Below, piece after piece: positions 44,822-55,214 of a stretch of DNA of 64,000 nt. The DNA comes from Ooceraea biroi (taxonomy: Eukaryota > Arthropoda > Insecta > Hymenoptera > Formicidae): contig NC_039508.1 in the NCBI RefSeq assembly GCF_003672135.1, positions 7,502,001 through 7,566,000 of the forward strand. Reading direction: 5' to 3'. A program made the position numbers and the translations under genes. Within the stretch, counting starts at the first letter, position 1. Each line of letters starts with the position of its first letter. The notes under the pieces were generated by a model. That model saw only the letters and a program-made list of their open reading frames with translations, ran no database searches and was not told where the DNA came from.

Positions 44822-46024
44822 TTATTCACGAATGTACCAACCGACTTAGCAATACAAAGCATAAGAGACAGATGGGATGATACCTCCAAAGGTACATCCA
44901 TTCCGCTTGACGAATTTTTAATTGTCATTAACTTTGTTCTGAGCTCGACCTATTTTTCATTCGGGGGTCACATCTACAAGCAGATATTCGGTACTCCAAT
45001 GGGATCACCCATCGCCATGATTGTCGCGGATTTGGCGTTGCAGGATATTGAATCAAAAGCATTAAGTATTTTGAACAGGCATATACCGATATATTATAGA
45101 TATGTAGACGACATCATACTTGCATCACATCCTGCACATTTCAATGATATTTTAAATACCTTCAACTCTTTCCATAACAGACTTCAATTTACAATAGAGC
45201 ACAGCAACAATAATAGTATTAACTTTCTTGACATTTCGATAATTTTTGACCACGGAAACATCAATCTGGATTGGTATCATAAACCAACATTCTCTGGAAG
45301 ATACCTAAATTTCTTTTCTCACCACCCTACCTCACATAAACGAGGTGTGATTTTCGGGTTGACCGATAAGGTCTTACAGATTTCTGATCCTCAATTCCAC
45401 AAAAAGAATTTCGAATTTATGATAAACACTTTACTGGACAACTCTTATCCCCTTCAATTCATTTTTTCGAGCATTAATAAAAGATTGAAGAAATATTGCT
45501 ATGGCTCAAACAATGTTACACACGAAATTGAAAACAGGAAATGGTTTTCCTTACCATACATAAAAAATATATCAGAGATTTTTATCGATAAGCCCAAAAA
45601 ACTTAATTTTGACACGGCGTTCCAACCTAAAAATTCGTTAAGGAGTCTGATACGAAACAAGAAGGATACGTTGAGCGTAATGTCTCACTGTAATGTTGTG
45701 TACAAGATCACATGCAACGAATGCGACGCTTCCTATGTCGGCCAGACAAAACGACAACTCCATACCAGAGTTAATGAGCATAAGAGAGATATTTTAAAAA
45801 GAGGGGGATCCCCTTCGGTTATCTCCAATCATAGATTGACCTCCGGTCACGAGTTTAAATGGAACGATGTACATATCCTTGATGAGGAGAGTTCGTATAA
45901 AAAAAGACTCGTTTCTGAAATGGTTAATATCAAACTACAACCAAACTCCCTCAATTTGCAAACCGATACGTTGGCGTTACCGGAGGTTTATCTTCCTATC
46001 CTAGACTTATTTTCTTCCCAATAA
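44822..46024 (+). CDS. Penelope-like RT + GIY-YIG endonuclease, intact 400-codon frame
   Basis: The frame is open from the junction (LFTNVPTDLAIQSIRDRWDD) to TAA 46022-46024. RT motifs: GTPMGSPIAMIVADLALQDI, the active site YRYVDDIILA, INFLDISI, and WYHKPTFSGRYLNFFSHHP (thumb). Then a linker, and GIY-YIG: VVYKITCNECDASYVGQTKR, VNEHKRDILKRGGSPSVISN, SSYKKRLVSEMVNIK, ending LPEVYLPILDLFSSQ. Full PLE proteins are about twice as long; the N-terminal region and the first RT motifs are lost. The first in-frame ATG (44999) is inside the RT. It primes reverse transcription at a nick made by the nuclease in intact relatives. Confidence 0.9.
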   Translation, partial: LFTNVPTDLAIQSIRDRWDDTSKGTSIPLDEFLIVINFVLSSTYFSFGGHIYKQIFGTPMGSPIAMIVADLALQDIESKALSILNRHIPIYYRYVDDIILASHPAHFNDILNTFNSFHNRLQFTIEHSNNNSINFLDISIIFDHGNINLDWYHKPTFSGRYLNFFSHHPTSHKRGVIFGLTDKVLQISDPQFHKKNFEFMINTLLDNSYPLQFIFSSINKRLKKYCYGSNNVTHEIENRKWFSLPYIKNISEIFIDKPKKLNFDTAFQPKNSLRSLIRNKKDTLSVMSHCNVVYKITCNECDASYVGQTKRQLHTRVNEHKRDILKRGGSPSVISNHRLTSGHEFKWNDVHILDEESSYKKRLVSEMVNIKLQPNSLNLQTDTLALPEVYLPILDLFSSQ

Positions 46025-46535
46025 CCTTATTTTTAATATTTTCCTGGGCTGTTTGTGTGGATGTTGTGATCTGTTGAGCGCTCGATTTATCCCAGTCGCC
46101 TCTAATACATCAGAGAGAAATGGTGAAATATGTTCGTGTGTCGTGGTTAAGTCTTGTTTTGCAGTACATATAAAGAAAGTTTTATTATATATAATGACTC
46201 TGCTACACTATGTGAGTATTCAATTTCATAACGATTTTCCTATACATTCGTTTTTTCAAAAGCATTTTTCGTATATCTGATGTTGCTGATGTGACAGGTT
46301 ACACGGCTAACTGCTCTTGGAATGACAATTGCAATGACTAATTTTTACTGGATTTTTTATTTTTGTTGACCTCAATTACGACTTACAATTTATAATAGAT
46401 GTTTCCGATTTATATTTTTGATTTAATATGTGAGTATACAGCTGTTCATTTTTATTCTGGTTTTTCAGCCGAACGACAAATTGTTTATACATGTTTGATT
46501 TGTAACAGGATACCGCTTTTTTGAAATTTTAAATT

Positions 46536-46576
46536 AACATTGAAGATGATCCAATGATGTGACCGAAACGTTTGTT
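46536..46576 (+). ncRNA. Hammerhead-like motif, plus PLE tail (copy 5b)
   Basis: AACA pairs with TGTT around TTGAAGAT, a poorly paired GATCC...GACC, and GAAACGTT. The core keeps G8 with U3, a wobble instead of a Watson-Crick pair. Confidence 0.42.
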
Positions 46577-46675
46577 ATTGATTCATCTGTACCATTGGAT
46601 GAATAATAAATTGATCAGCTATCAACAACCAGCTTGCTCGTTTACCGTGATTATTACCAATATCAAGATACGAGC

Positions 46676-46873
46676 CACTACACTACTATTTTAATTGAAA
46701 TTTATATATTAAGTTGCATAATTTTTGTCGCATTTCGTGCTTATCGTCAAGGCACAATAAATTATTAGAGTTGTGTTTGAATGTTGCTAACGGGAGGCTA
46801 GACCCACCGGGACGGGACGCGAACCAGCAACCATCAGACTTCCAGTCCGACGCCTAACTTGCTGCGCTACCAC
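46676..46873 (-). repeat. tRNA-derived SINE with conserved tail
   Basis: On the minus strand the head reads gtggtagcgcagcaagttag (A-box-like), then an anticodon stem-loop TCGGA-CTGGAAG-TCTGA (GGA, serine-like), then ggttcgcgtcc (B-box-like). The body (ccggtgggtctagcctcc) and a tail with aataatttattgtgcctt, gataagcacgaaatg and aattatgcaacttaatat follow. The acceptor stem does not pair, so it is a SINE and not a tRNA gene. It ends next to the PLE right end. Confidence 0.7.
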
Positions 46874-47133
46874 AGTATAAGTATATACAGTAGCGACAGT
46901 GCTCACAAATTGGCGAAGTAATTTCCTTCTGCGCATGCGTTGGCTGCACAGCTAAGAATATGGCGGCTGTCATACATGTGCACATATACATATAGAATAC
47001 TTCGCGCGACACACTACTGCGTACAGCGCTCGCACAGCCTTCAACATGGCTGATCATCACGTGACCGAATACGGCTATATCAAAGGAACCGACAGCTACT
47101 GTCGCTACTGTAAATACTTATACTGTGGCGCTA
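46867..47133. repeat. Inverted-repeat segment, CCACAGTATAAGTAT ends
   Basis: Ends ccacagtataagtatataca, gtagcgacag and complement at 47103-47133, enclosing 200 bp without a gene. The left end overlaps the SINE head. Confidence 0.72.
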
Positions 47134-47255
47134 CGCTGTAGCTCGACAATCTGATTAAAAGCAAGGATACTAAAGGAACATACTGAAATTTACTCCGCGG
47201 GTTCTCGTAAACGCTTGAGAGGCGCATCGTCTCCGGATAGTATATGTTACTTCTA

Positions 47256-48540
47256 TTGGGTTGAGTAAAAACTAATTTCGTATTTTTTGGTCAAAGTCAA
47301 AGACAAAATTTTGATATTAAAAAATAACTTTATTAAACAATGTATGCACCATTTTTTTCAATAACATTTCGCCATCTTTCAGGTAATTTAAGAATTCCAT
47401 CCTCCCAAAACTTCCCAGTGTTCTGAGTGAAAAATTCCTCAAGGTGTTGTTTGCAAGCTTCCAAAGAAGTGAAATTTTTTCCATTAAGCGAATTCTGTAA
47501 CGATCTGAATAAGTAGAAATCTGATGGTGCCAGGTCAGGTGAATATGGCGGATGAGGCAAGACGTCCCACCCAAGCTGCAGTAATTTTTGACGGGTTGCC
47601 AAAGATACGTGCGATCTAATGTTGTCTTGATGGAAGATGACACCATACGATTGCTCAATTCTAGTCGCTTCTCGTCGATTGCTGCCTTCAACTGGTGCAG
47701 TTGGGAACAGTACTCCTTCGAATCAATTGTTTGATTTTGTGGAAGCAGTTCATAATATATGATTCCTTTCCAATCCCACCAAATACACAATATAACTTTT
47801 TTGTGTGTATATTTTGCTTTGGTGTGGTTTGCGGCGATTCATCTCACTTCCCTCACGATCTTTTGCGCTCAACATTCTTGTATACAATCCACTTTTCGTC
47901 GCCCGTTACTATTCGTTTTAAAAATGGATTGTTTTCGTTACGTTTGAGCAATGAATCGCAGATGGAGATGCAGTCCATTAAATTTTTTTCAGTCAAATTA
48001 TGAGGTACCCAAATATCGTACCGAGACACGTAGCCAAGTGTGTGCAAGCGGTTCACAACGGTCTTCTGAGATACGTTGACAATTTGTGCGATATCTCATG
48101 TCGTATAATGTGGATTATTTTCAATCAACGTCTTGATTTGATCATCATCTGCAACCAATGGCCTACCTGAGCGCTTTCCATCTTCACATGTCGTATCACT
48201 AGCACGAAATTCCGCAAACCGGTTTTGGCACACACGTTCGCTTACGGCATCCTCCCCATACACAGCACATATCTTTTCTTTAGTTTGCGTTGCGTTTTTC
48301 CCTTTGTGAAAATAAAAAAGCATCAAATACCGAAAATACTGCTTGTTTTGCTCTATGTTTACAATGCCACTAAATACAAACTACTGAATCGATTTTGATG
48401 AATGATGACTTTATACACACAGGAAAACATAACCTTTTAGAAAAATAATGGTAATGTCACATCTTGAGTGAAGTTAGCTGCCAATATTTTTTCTTAATTA
48501 CATCTACCCAAAATACGAAATTACTTTTTACTCAACCCAA
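47256..48540 (-). mobile_element. Mariner transposon (DD34D), second family
   Basis: TIRs ttgggttgagtaaaaactaa and complement (…ttactttttactcaaccca a), TA on both sides (47254-47255, 48541-48542). 1,285 bp. TIR and protein differ from the mariner at 32166. Confidence 0.92.
47333..48380 (-). pseudogene. Mariner transposase, SETMAR/cecropia-like, broken
   Basis: The minus strand reads NIEQNKQYFRYLMLFYFHKG, the HTH parts VCQNRFAEFRASDTTCEDGK RSGRP and DIAQIVNVSQKTVVNRLHTL, then the catalytic IVTGDEKWIVYKN, HQDNIRSHVS and PHPPYSPDLAPSDFYLF, with 34 residues between the last two Asp. Lesions: TGA near 48098 (T*DIAQ), frameshifts near 47865 and 47640, and no start ATG. Sequence style is that of the mariner group that also gave the human SETMAR transposase domain. 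About 340 residues when gaps are ignored. Confidence 0.88.
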
Positions 48541-48559
48541 TATATGAATACAACATACC

Positions 48560-48770
48560 TGTAAAAGCTGGGCAAAATCGGTGACCCGGTGGGTCTGTCC
48601 TCCCCTGTAGTATGCAAAGGTAATATGCAACTTATTAGCTCAGTTTGAAAACAAATTTAATAATAATTTATTGCACCTTGAAAATAAGCGCACGACAGAA
48701 ATATGACAGAAATTATGTAACAACTTAATATTATAGTTTCATGGGGAATGTTGAATTACATTATTTTCGT
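48560..48770 (+). repeat. SINE body and tail, headless copy
   Basis: It has gacccggtgggtctgtcctc and the tail aataatttattgcaccttga, aataagcgcacgac and aaattatgtaacaacttaat, matching the SINE at 46676-46873 without the tRNA head. The second mariner lies between the two copies. Confidence 0.65.
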
Positions 48771-48844
48771 TGTAATAAGTTATCTTGATTCAAAAATACA
48801 TAATTATTATAATTATAAAAGATATATTATTAAAGATTAATACA

Positions 48845-49120
48845 GGTAATTATTTAGTAATACGGATTACCTCCCGATTTCAATAATGTTTTAATATGTC
48901 GTCAAAGTCATTAACCTGAGTGATGTTGTGAAGGTTGTGAAGTCGGCGCTTATTGTTTATTAAAACATTATTAACAAATAAACTTCTTTTGTTAATAACT
49001 TTTTAATCAACAATGAGCGCCGACTAAAACCTTCACAACAACATCTTAGGGTGATGACCTTGATAACATATCTCAGAATTATTGAAATTGGAAGGTGGTC
49101 CGTATTACTGAACAGTTACC
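48845..49120. repeat. TIR element sharing the subterminal module
   Basis: Ends ggtaattatttagtaatacg / cgtattactgaacagttacc. Inside, two inverted copies of attgtttattaaaacattat... / ...aacttcttttgttaataact and ccgactaaaaccttcacaac match the module of 42411-43313 and 61225-62251. Confidence 0.75.
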
Positions 49121-50022
49121 TTAATACACAATTTGTTAATGGAAAAAAACTTGGCTGGATTTCGAAATATGAAATGATAAAGAAATTTATCTTGTTAACT
49201 TATAAATGACATGAAATAAAATATAGTATATAAAATAATCATATTTTATAATATATAATATATATTATGCTTATAATAATATTATATCATATTATATTAT
49301 TCTTTATCAATGAAATTAACAAGCGCGTGCACTTAGCGCCCTTTTTGAGAAGATGTATGTGTATACGAGGCTGTTTCACAGCTTATGCTGCTTCGTATAT
49401 GCACTTGATGCGAGACATTATCGTGTCGCTTGATTTATCAACTTATCAATATTAGAAGTTTTATAGTTTTTATATTTTAGTTTATTTTCTTTTACATAAC
49501 ATAGACTAATTGTACACTATTTTTATTTAATATAGTTTTTGATATGAAATATAATTCTCTCGTGTACAGAGTATTTCTTTCTTTTCTTTCTTATTTTTGA
49601 TAATAAATAAATTTTGTCTAATCAATATAAACCAAAATTACACGAAAGAAAGAAAACGGGATAAAAAAATTACTGAATATATTTGATACCTCCTACTATT
49701 ATATATGTTGTTATTTCAGGTTTTTCGGAATAAATTGTGCACTAGTTTAAATGCAAACTGTTTAATAATAACTGTTTGATAACAATCTCAGCTCAGGAAC
49801 AATCTGATTGGCAATACGCACAGAAATTTTAAAACGAAAAATAGTCTTTGTCTTGCTTGCCGTTACAATCAATTTCATCGAGTCACTCTGTTGTTCTATT
49901 TTGTTTGCTATCGAACGAAGGACAAATATGTTCTAATTCGCTCGTGGTTGAATTTCAACCGCTCACCTTCGAGACTCAACATGCTAAACACTAATGACCC
50001 TAGATAATTACCAACATATATG
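49121..50022. other. No gene recognised
   Basis: AT-rich with simple ta strings at 49240-49310. A 62-codon frame (49267-49455) has no recognisable features and is not called. Confidence 0.45.
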
Positions 50023-51094
50023 CAGGGTGAGCCATTTTAAACAGTCCAGTTGAATATGTCGAAAACCGAGTCCGATAGAACAAAATGTTTTAGATTTTGT
50101 AGGGTTCCGAGGGAGTCAAAAGGTGGTGACCTTGTGATTTTACCAAGGTCATTTTTCGAGGACATATGAAGGTCAACTTTGGTTTTTTAAAATGGAAACT
50201 AGTATTTTTTATTCCATATTTGAAAAGATTATTGAATTTTGCATAAGAAATATTTATGATTTGTGTGAGCTATGTCTAACAGTTTAGCAGTTATTCAGGC
50301 ATGATGAATTTTTTTAATTTTGTTTTATTTAGTGACGAGGCTACTTTGCACAGTACAGGCCAATTAAATCGTCACAATTGTCATTATTGGTCGGTGGCAA
50401 ATCCGCATTGGTATAGACGGATAGATTTTCAACATCAGTGGCGCTTAAATGTTTCGTGCGGAATTGTGAATGGCTACCTTATAGGACCTTATTTTTTTGA
50501 AGGAACGTTAAATTCTGAGGTATATCTCCATTTTCTACGAAACGAATTACCCAGTTTATTGGAAAATGTTGATTTAGATACCAGACAACGACTCTGGTAT
50601 CAGCACGATGGCGCACCACCACATTATGCACATCAAGTACGTGCATATTTAAATCATGCATTTTCCAATCGATGGATAGGTCGAAATGGACCGATATTAT
50701 GGCCACCACGATCGCCAGATTTAACGTCTCCTGATTTTTTAAATGGATGGACGAGGCAATTTTTTAAAAATTGCCTTATCACTAAATAAAACAAAATTAA
50801 AAAAATTCATCATGCCTGAATAACTGCTAAACTGTTAGACATAGCTCACACAAGTCATAACTATTTCTTATGCAAAATTCGATAATCTTTTCAAATATGG
50901 AATAAAAAATACTAGTTTCCATTTTTAAAAACCAAAGTTGACCTTCATATTCCTCGAAAAATGACCTTGGTAAAATCACAAAGTCACCACCTTTTGACCC
51001 CCTCGGAACCCTACAAATTTCATCTAAAACATTTTGTTCTATCGGACTCGGTTTTCGATATATTCAACTGGACTGTTTAAAATGGCTTACCCTG
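50023..51094 (+). mobile_element. DD41D MLE with 310-bp TIRs
   Basis: Arms 50023-50335 and about 50783-51094 are inverted copies (cagggtgagccattttaaac start). The arms include the first codons of the open frame, which recur inverted after the stop, so the element is a foldback built around a transposase core. Confidence 0.88.
50301..50789 (+). CDS. DD41D transposase catalytic core, open
   Basis: 162 codons read VLFSDEATLHSTGQ, CHYWSVANPHWYRRI, LNVSCGIVNGYLIGPYFFEG, LWYQHDGAPPHYAHQVRAYL, NRWIGRNGPILWPPRSPDLT SPDF. All three catalytic Asp are kept, with 41 residues between second and third. The N-terminal DNA-binding domains are missing. After SPDF the frame runs into inverted TIR sequence (LNGWTRQFFKNCLITK), so the C-terminal FLWG region is lost. 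The start MMNFFNF is TIR sequence. It is an open but truncated gene. Confidence 0.82.
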   Translation: MMNFFNFVLFSDEATLHSTGQLNRHNCHYWSVANPHWYRRIDFQHQWRLNVSCGIVNGYLIGPYFFEGTLNSEVYLHFLRNELPSLLENVDLDTRQRLWYQHDGAPPHYAHQVRAYLNHAFSNRWIGRNGPILWPPRSPDLTSPDFLNGWTRQFFKNCLITK

Positions 51095-52119
51095 TATAAA
51101 ATTAAACCCTATCAACAATATATAACTTTTGCACATTTTTGCGCAGGTTCAATTTTTTATAAATAAATAAACAATTATATATTTTTGCAAAATAAGCGAG
51201 AAATGTGGACCTTTTGCTCAAAATATACATTGAAAAAATACAAGTTGAGGTTTTCATTGTCAAAAGCATGATACATATAAATAATATATATTGAGATAAA
51301 TATAATACAAAAATATACAATATATAACAATGTAAAACATGTGGAATCTTTTGTCTTGCTTCTGAAAGTGTGATAGGTCATTTCAATAGTCTTTTTTCCG
51401 TCGATTACGAATCTGAAAACAGAAATGTTCCATCACGTCACGTTTTTTAAAAAAACGGACTCAAAAAGTAAAAAAGCGGCGGCCATTTTGGAACCACCAT
51501 ATTGAATTTTTCAAATCTGACTTTAGATTCGTAATAAGCGATCAGAAAAACATAGAACTACATATTTCACAAAAATCCACCGAGCCGTCTAATTGTACCC
51601 CTGAAAGGGTTAATTCTGCGCCTGGGTCTATAACTTAATATCGTAGTTTAGTTTTTTCTTTTACAAAATATAGGCTAAATTATATTCTATTTTTATTTAA
51701 TATCTATAGTAAACTATAGTTTTTTGATATAAAAGATGGTTTTCTTGTACAGTATTTTTTCTTGTCTTCTGTATTTGTGATAATAAACAAATTTTTAATC
51801 ACTACGTTGCAAATCAGAAATGTACATGACAAAGGGAGAAAAACGGATAGCCAAAAAGAATAAATGAAAAATATTCTATACACAGAAGGTGCCATCGTTT
51901 TGCAAACTTGTTTTTTTTTAATTTACATTTCGTTTTCTTACCTAATAATAGTAATTTATTTACTTCAACCATTACAGTCAAGAAGTGGGACTTGGTTTAC
52001 AATCTCCTCTTAACCATTCATTTCTTTTCACGCTCATCCTTCTACACTTTTCACATTTCGTTTTCTTTACTTCAATAGTAGGTACATTAAAAACAGCATT
52101 GCACATACTGTGTTATATA
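51095..52119. other. No gene recognised
   Basis: AT-rich; short frames at 51102-51381 and 51704-51895 are low-complexity Tyr/Ile/Phe-rich translations and are not called. The last 150 bp approach the MLE copy B. Confidence 0.45.
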
Positions 52120-52880
52120 CAGGGTGTCCCGGGTTTTAACCGACAAACTGCGGGAGCATATTCTACTAGTGGAAATAAGAAAAAATTCTTATATCGAGTT
52201 TGCTTAGAAATGCTTTATTACAAAGTTATAAACCAATATTGAAAAGAAATATGAGATAAGTAACAACGGAACATAGTGTAGAATTTGGAAGGTCGAAGAT
52301 GTTTATGTTACGTGTATTCACATGTATTCATGTTTACTATGTTAAAACGATTCAGTATGATTGTTACTTTCACAACAGTAGCTGTTAGATTTCAATCGTC
52401 ATGTGAACTAGCAATTACTATCAGAATGCCAAAAGTGTTTTCAAATGAGGAATACACTGATATTCATTTCGTGTACGGATTCTGTGACGGAAATGCACGA
52501 GCTGCCGTACGAGAGTATCAACGTAGATTTCCTAACAGGAGAGTACCAGATAGATTTAAAGCAACGAATTACTAATTCAGTTACTGAGATGCAACAAAAT
52601 TTTCAGGAATATCGTACTGTAACAAATTCTGTACTACGTCGATGTCTAGCTTGTATCGATGTGCAAGGACAACATTTTGAAATGCGTCACTAAATCATTG
52701 CGTACATAATTTTTATTTTTGTGAAAAAATCCGTTGTCACTTATCTCATATTTCTTTTCAATATTGGTTTATAACTTTGTAATAAAGCATTTCTAAGCAA
52801 ACTCGATATAAGAATTTTTTCTTATTTCCACTAGTAGAATATGCTCTCGCAGTTTGTCGGTTAAAACCCGGGACACCCTG
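52120..52880 (+). mobile_element. DD41D MLE, internally deleted copy B
   Basis: It has the same TIRs and flanks as copy A (8645-9744), with only a few differences over about 550 bp at the left and right. The protein begins MPKVFSNEEYTDIHFVYGFC and after RRVPDR jumps straight to the C-terminal FKATNY / LKQRITNSVTEMQQNFQEYR part in another frame. The central deletion is larger than in copy A and removes all catalytic Asp. Confidence 0.9.
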
Positions 52881-53428
52881 TATATTGCTAGCATTTAATA
52901 AAATAAAATATGATAAGACATAAGAAAAATACGCAACAAAATAAATGGTAATAACAAAGCAAAAAAATATATATTATCGTTTTGTTTAATTGTATATAAT
53001 TGTATAGAAGATATTAATAATCCGGATAATTATTGTAAATTGTTGTTCGCACGCACACAAGCAAAGCGATTTTGTCCCTCAAGGTGCGTTCACATATACA
53101 CGACTTATTTAATTTATTAGGAATTAAAAATGACTTTGATATATGAGAAATGTTTTATTTTAATATAAATAAATAAAAATATAAATTGCAAAAATTATAA
53201 AAAGTTTAAATTTAATTATTTTAAATTCAACGACGCGGTAGCACCACGATATCAAGTAGATAAAAAATAATACATAAAACTAAGCAAAATTCGAGCGATC
53301 CGATATAATAATGTTACAAATCTGTTAAATAAAGATTTATTTTGCAAGTTTAACTTGAAATTATTAAAACCAGATTTCAAAATTAAAACTGTACTTACTG
53401 AAAAGATCTTTATTGGTTCGCATATATA

Positions 53429-54912
53429 CAGGGTGTCCGAAATAAAGTGACTCAGACGAAAAGTATAGGTAGATAGGAGTAAACCGAGAAGAAAAGTCAA
53501 ATACTATTTTTCGAAATTCGCAATAGTTATTAAGTTATTAACATATACGTCTGAGCCAATAAACGCGCTGAAAGCGTTAGGCCGGACTCGGGAGATAGAG
53601 CGAGAGGCGGAGTCAAGAAGAGAGGGGCGAGGGGGGAACCGCGAGCGACTCACGAGTCGCGAAGCGCGGCGCGTGACATATGATACCGCGCCGAGAATCT
53701 ATTATTATTTGTGCTTTCCGTACATTGCCGACGAGGAAACAATAAGTTTCCAGCGCGGTGTTTTTAATAGCAAGGAAATGATACGCTATCATTTCCACAC
53801 CACCTAGCGGTAGATAGCTCGGTGCGCTTTTTTATAGTGGTTTCCCCGGTAGGCCTAATCCACTCTCATTATTTAATTCGATTAATTTAATTGAATTGTT
53901 CGAAATGTCGTCCTCTTTCTCGTACGCAGAGGTCGGCTCTTCGTACAATATCGCGTGTGGCACGGTGCGCCATGTCCGGCGTAATGGTATTGAAGGCCGC
54001 AACAATAGCTTCACGTACCTCGTTTTCTGTACCATTACGCTGGTGCTCGATTACATTTTTTATGTGTCCCCATACAAAAAAATCTAACACGTTCAAGTCT
54101 GGCGACCGTGCCGGCCAGATAATAGGGCCACCACGACCTATTCACCTATCGGGAAAATGCGCGTCTAACACCTCGCGTACTTGACGACTAAAATGAGCCG
54201 GAGCCCCGTCGTGCTGAAATATTAATTGTCTTCGTATGTGAAGAGGCACATCCGCGAGAAGTATCGGCAATTCGTTCACTATAAAATTTCTATAAATATC
54301 GCCGGTTAAACGCGGTGGCAGAAAGTATGGACCAATCTGAAAATAATAAGTATAAACGAACATATTTTACTTAAACAGCAGGAGAAATTGCTTTCTTTTA
54401 ACTTAAACTTACGACTTGATTGCCGATTATTCCCGTCCAAACGTTAATGGACCAACGATATTGAAATGCGCCTTGACGGACGACATGAGGATTTTCATCT
54501 ACCCAATACAAAAAATTGCGGCAATTGAACACGCCGTTTGGTGTGAACGTTGATTCGTCCGTCCATAAAATAATGTCGGGAAAAGAGACATTCCGTCGAC
54601 ATTGTGCGAGAAATCCTGCGTATGGTTTTTCGACGGTTAGAACATTTTCAAATTATCGTGAATATAAAAAGTTGATAATGACAAACCTTCGCAAAAGTAT
54701 ATTCGTTGTTCTACATCCCTCGGTAAAATCTGTTGCACTCGTTGGTAATGGTACGGGTGCAACTCATTTTGCCGTAAGATGGAATGCACCTCGGACCGCG
54801 AAAGACCAAATTCGAGTGCCGTACGACGTACGCTGGTTCCAGGGTTTTCATGAAACGCGTCGAGCACTCTTTCTTCGTCGCGAACACGACGACGCACTGT
54901 CTTGTACACAAC
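53429..54912 (-). mobile_element. DD41D MLE with introns, one end only
   Basis: The left end is cagggtgtccgaaataaagt after a TA flank; no matching right end is seen, so the element is probably truncated at about 54912. A GC-rich block at 53550-53830 separates the TIR from the gene. Confidence 0.75.
53887..54909 (-). pseudogene. DD41D transposase with spliceosomal introns
   Basis: Three coding blocks on the minus strand. Block 1 (54909-about 54686): RRRVRDEERVLDAFHENPGT, FGLSRSEVHSILRQNELHPY, LPRDVEQRIYFCE, then GTTTGT...CGCAG. Block 2 (about 54623-54412): FLAQCRRNVSFPDIILWTDE STFTPNGVF and RWSINVWTGIIGNQV, then GTAAGT...TTTCAG. Block 3 (54340-53887): IGPYFLPPRLTGDIYRNF, LIFQHDGAPAHFSRQV, IGRGGPIIWPARSPDLNVLD, with the third Asp in NVLDFFVWG and 41 residues between the last two Asp. 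A TGA near 54140 replaces the Trp before IGRGGP. The N-terminal exon (FSNEEY-type) is missing. Introns of about 60-70 nt are short but have good borders. Confidence 0.78.
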
Positions 54913-55214
54913 AAAAGTTTAACAAAATATTTATTATAAAAATCAAAACTAAATATAAAATCAATTGTTAACTAATCAAGTACTTAGAAGCAATTCAGTT
55001 TGAGTATTTTATCTAAATATCTCTCATGCATACTCTCTTATCGCATGACGACATTGAAATACTTGGTGTGCAGACTTTTTGATCAAACAGAATTTTTGAT
55101 TTATAAATAGTTTTTCTGTAAGCTTACTAAACATTGACTACAATCGCGCTTTTGAAAACTGGATTATGTTCCACGTTATTCTCGTTTTTCGCATAGTTCA
55201 TATAGAATATCCAA
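54913..55214. other. Repeat-derived spacer before the KIFBP-like gene
   Basis: Includes aaaactaaatataaaatcaa and cttagaagcaattcagtttg at 54945-55005, diverged copies of the inverted repeat at 57985-58525. Confidence 0.5.

Larger units (their letters stand above)
43352..46661. mobile_element. Two head-to-head Penelope-like copies
   Basis: A minus-strand partial copy (43352-44820) and a longer plus-strand copy (44822-46661) share nearly identical sequence over about 1.46 kb (43352-44820 mirrors 45203-46661). They meet at their 5' truncation points. Both 3' tails have the hammerhead-like motif. Inverted 5'-joined copies are characteristic of Penelope-type integration. Confidence 0.92.

Noticed and set aside
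53891..54184. 97-codon plus-strand frame opposite the MLE transposase
   Set aside because: Shadow frame of the minus-strand transposase, which has the catalytic motifs.
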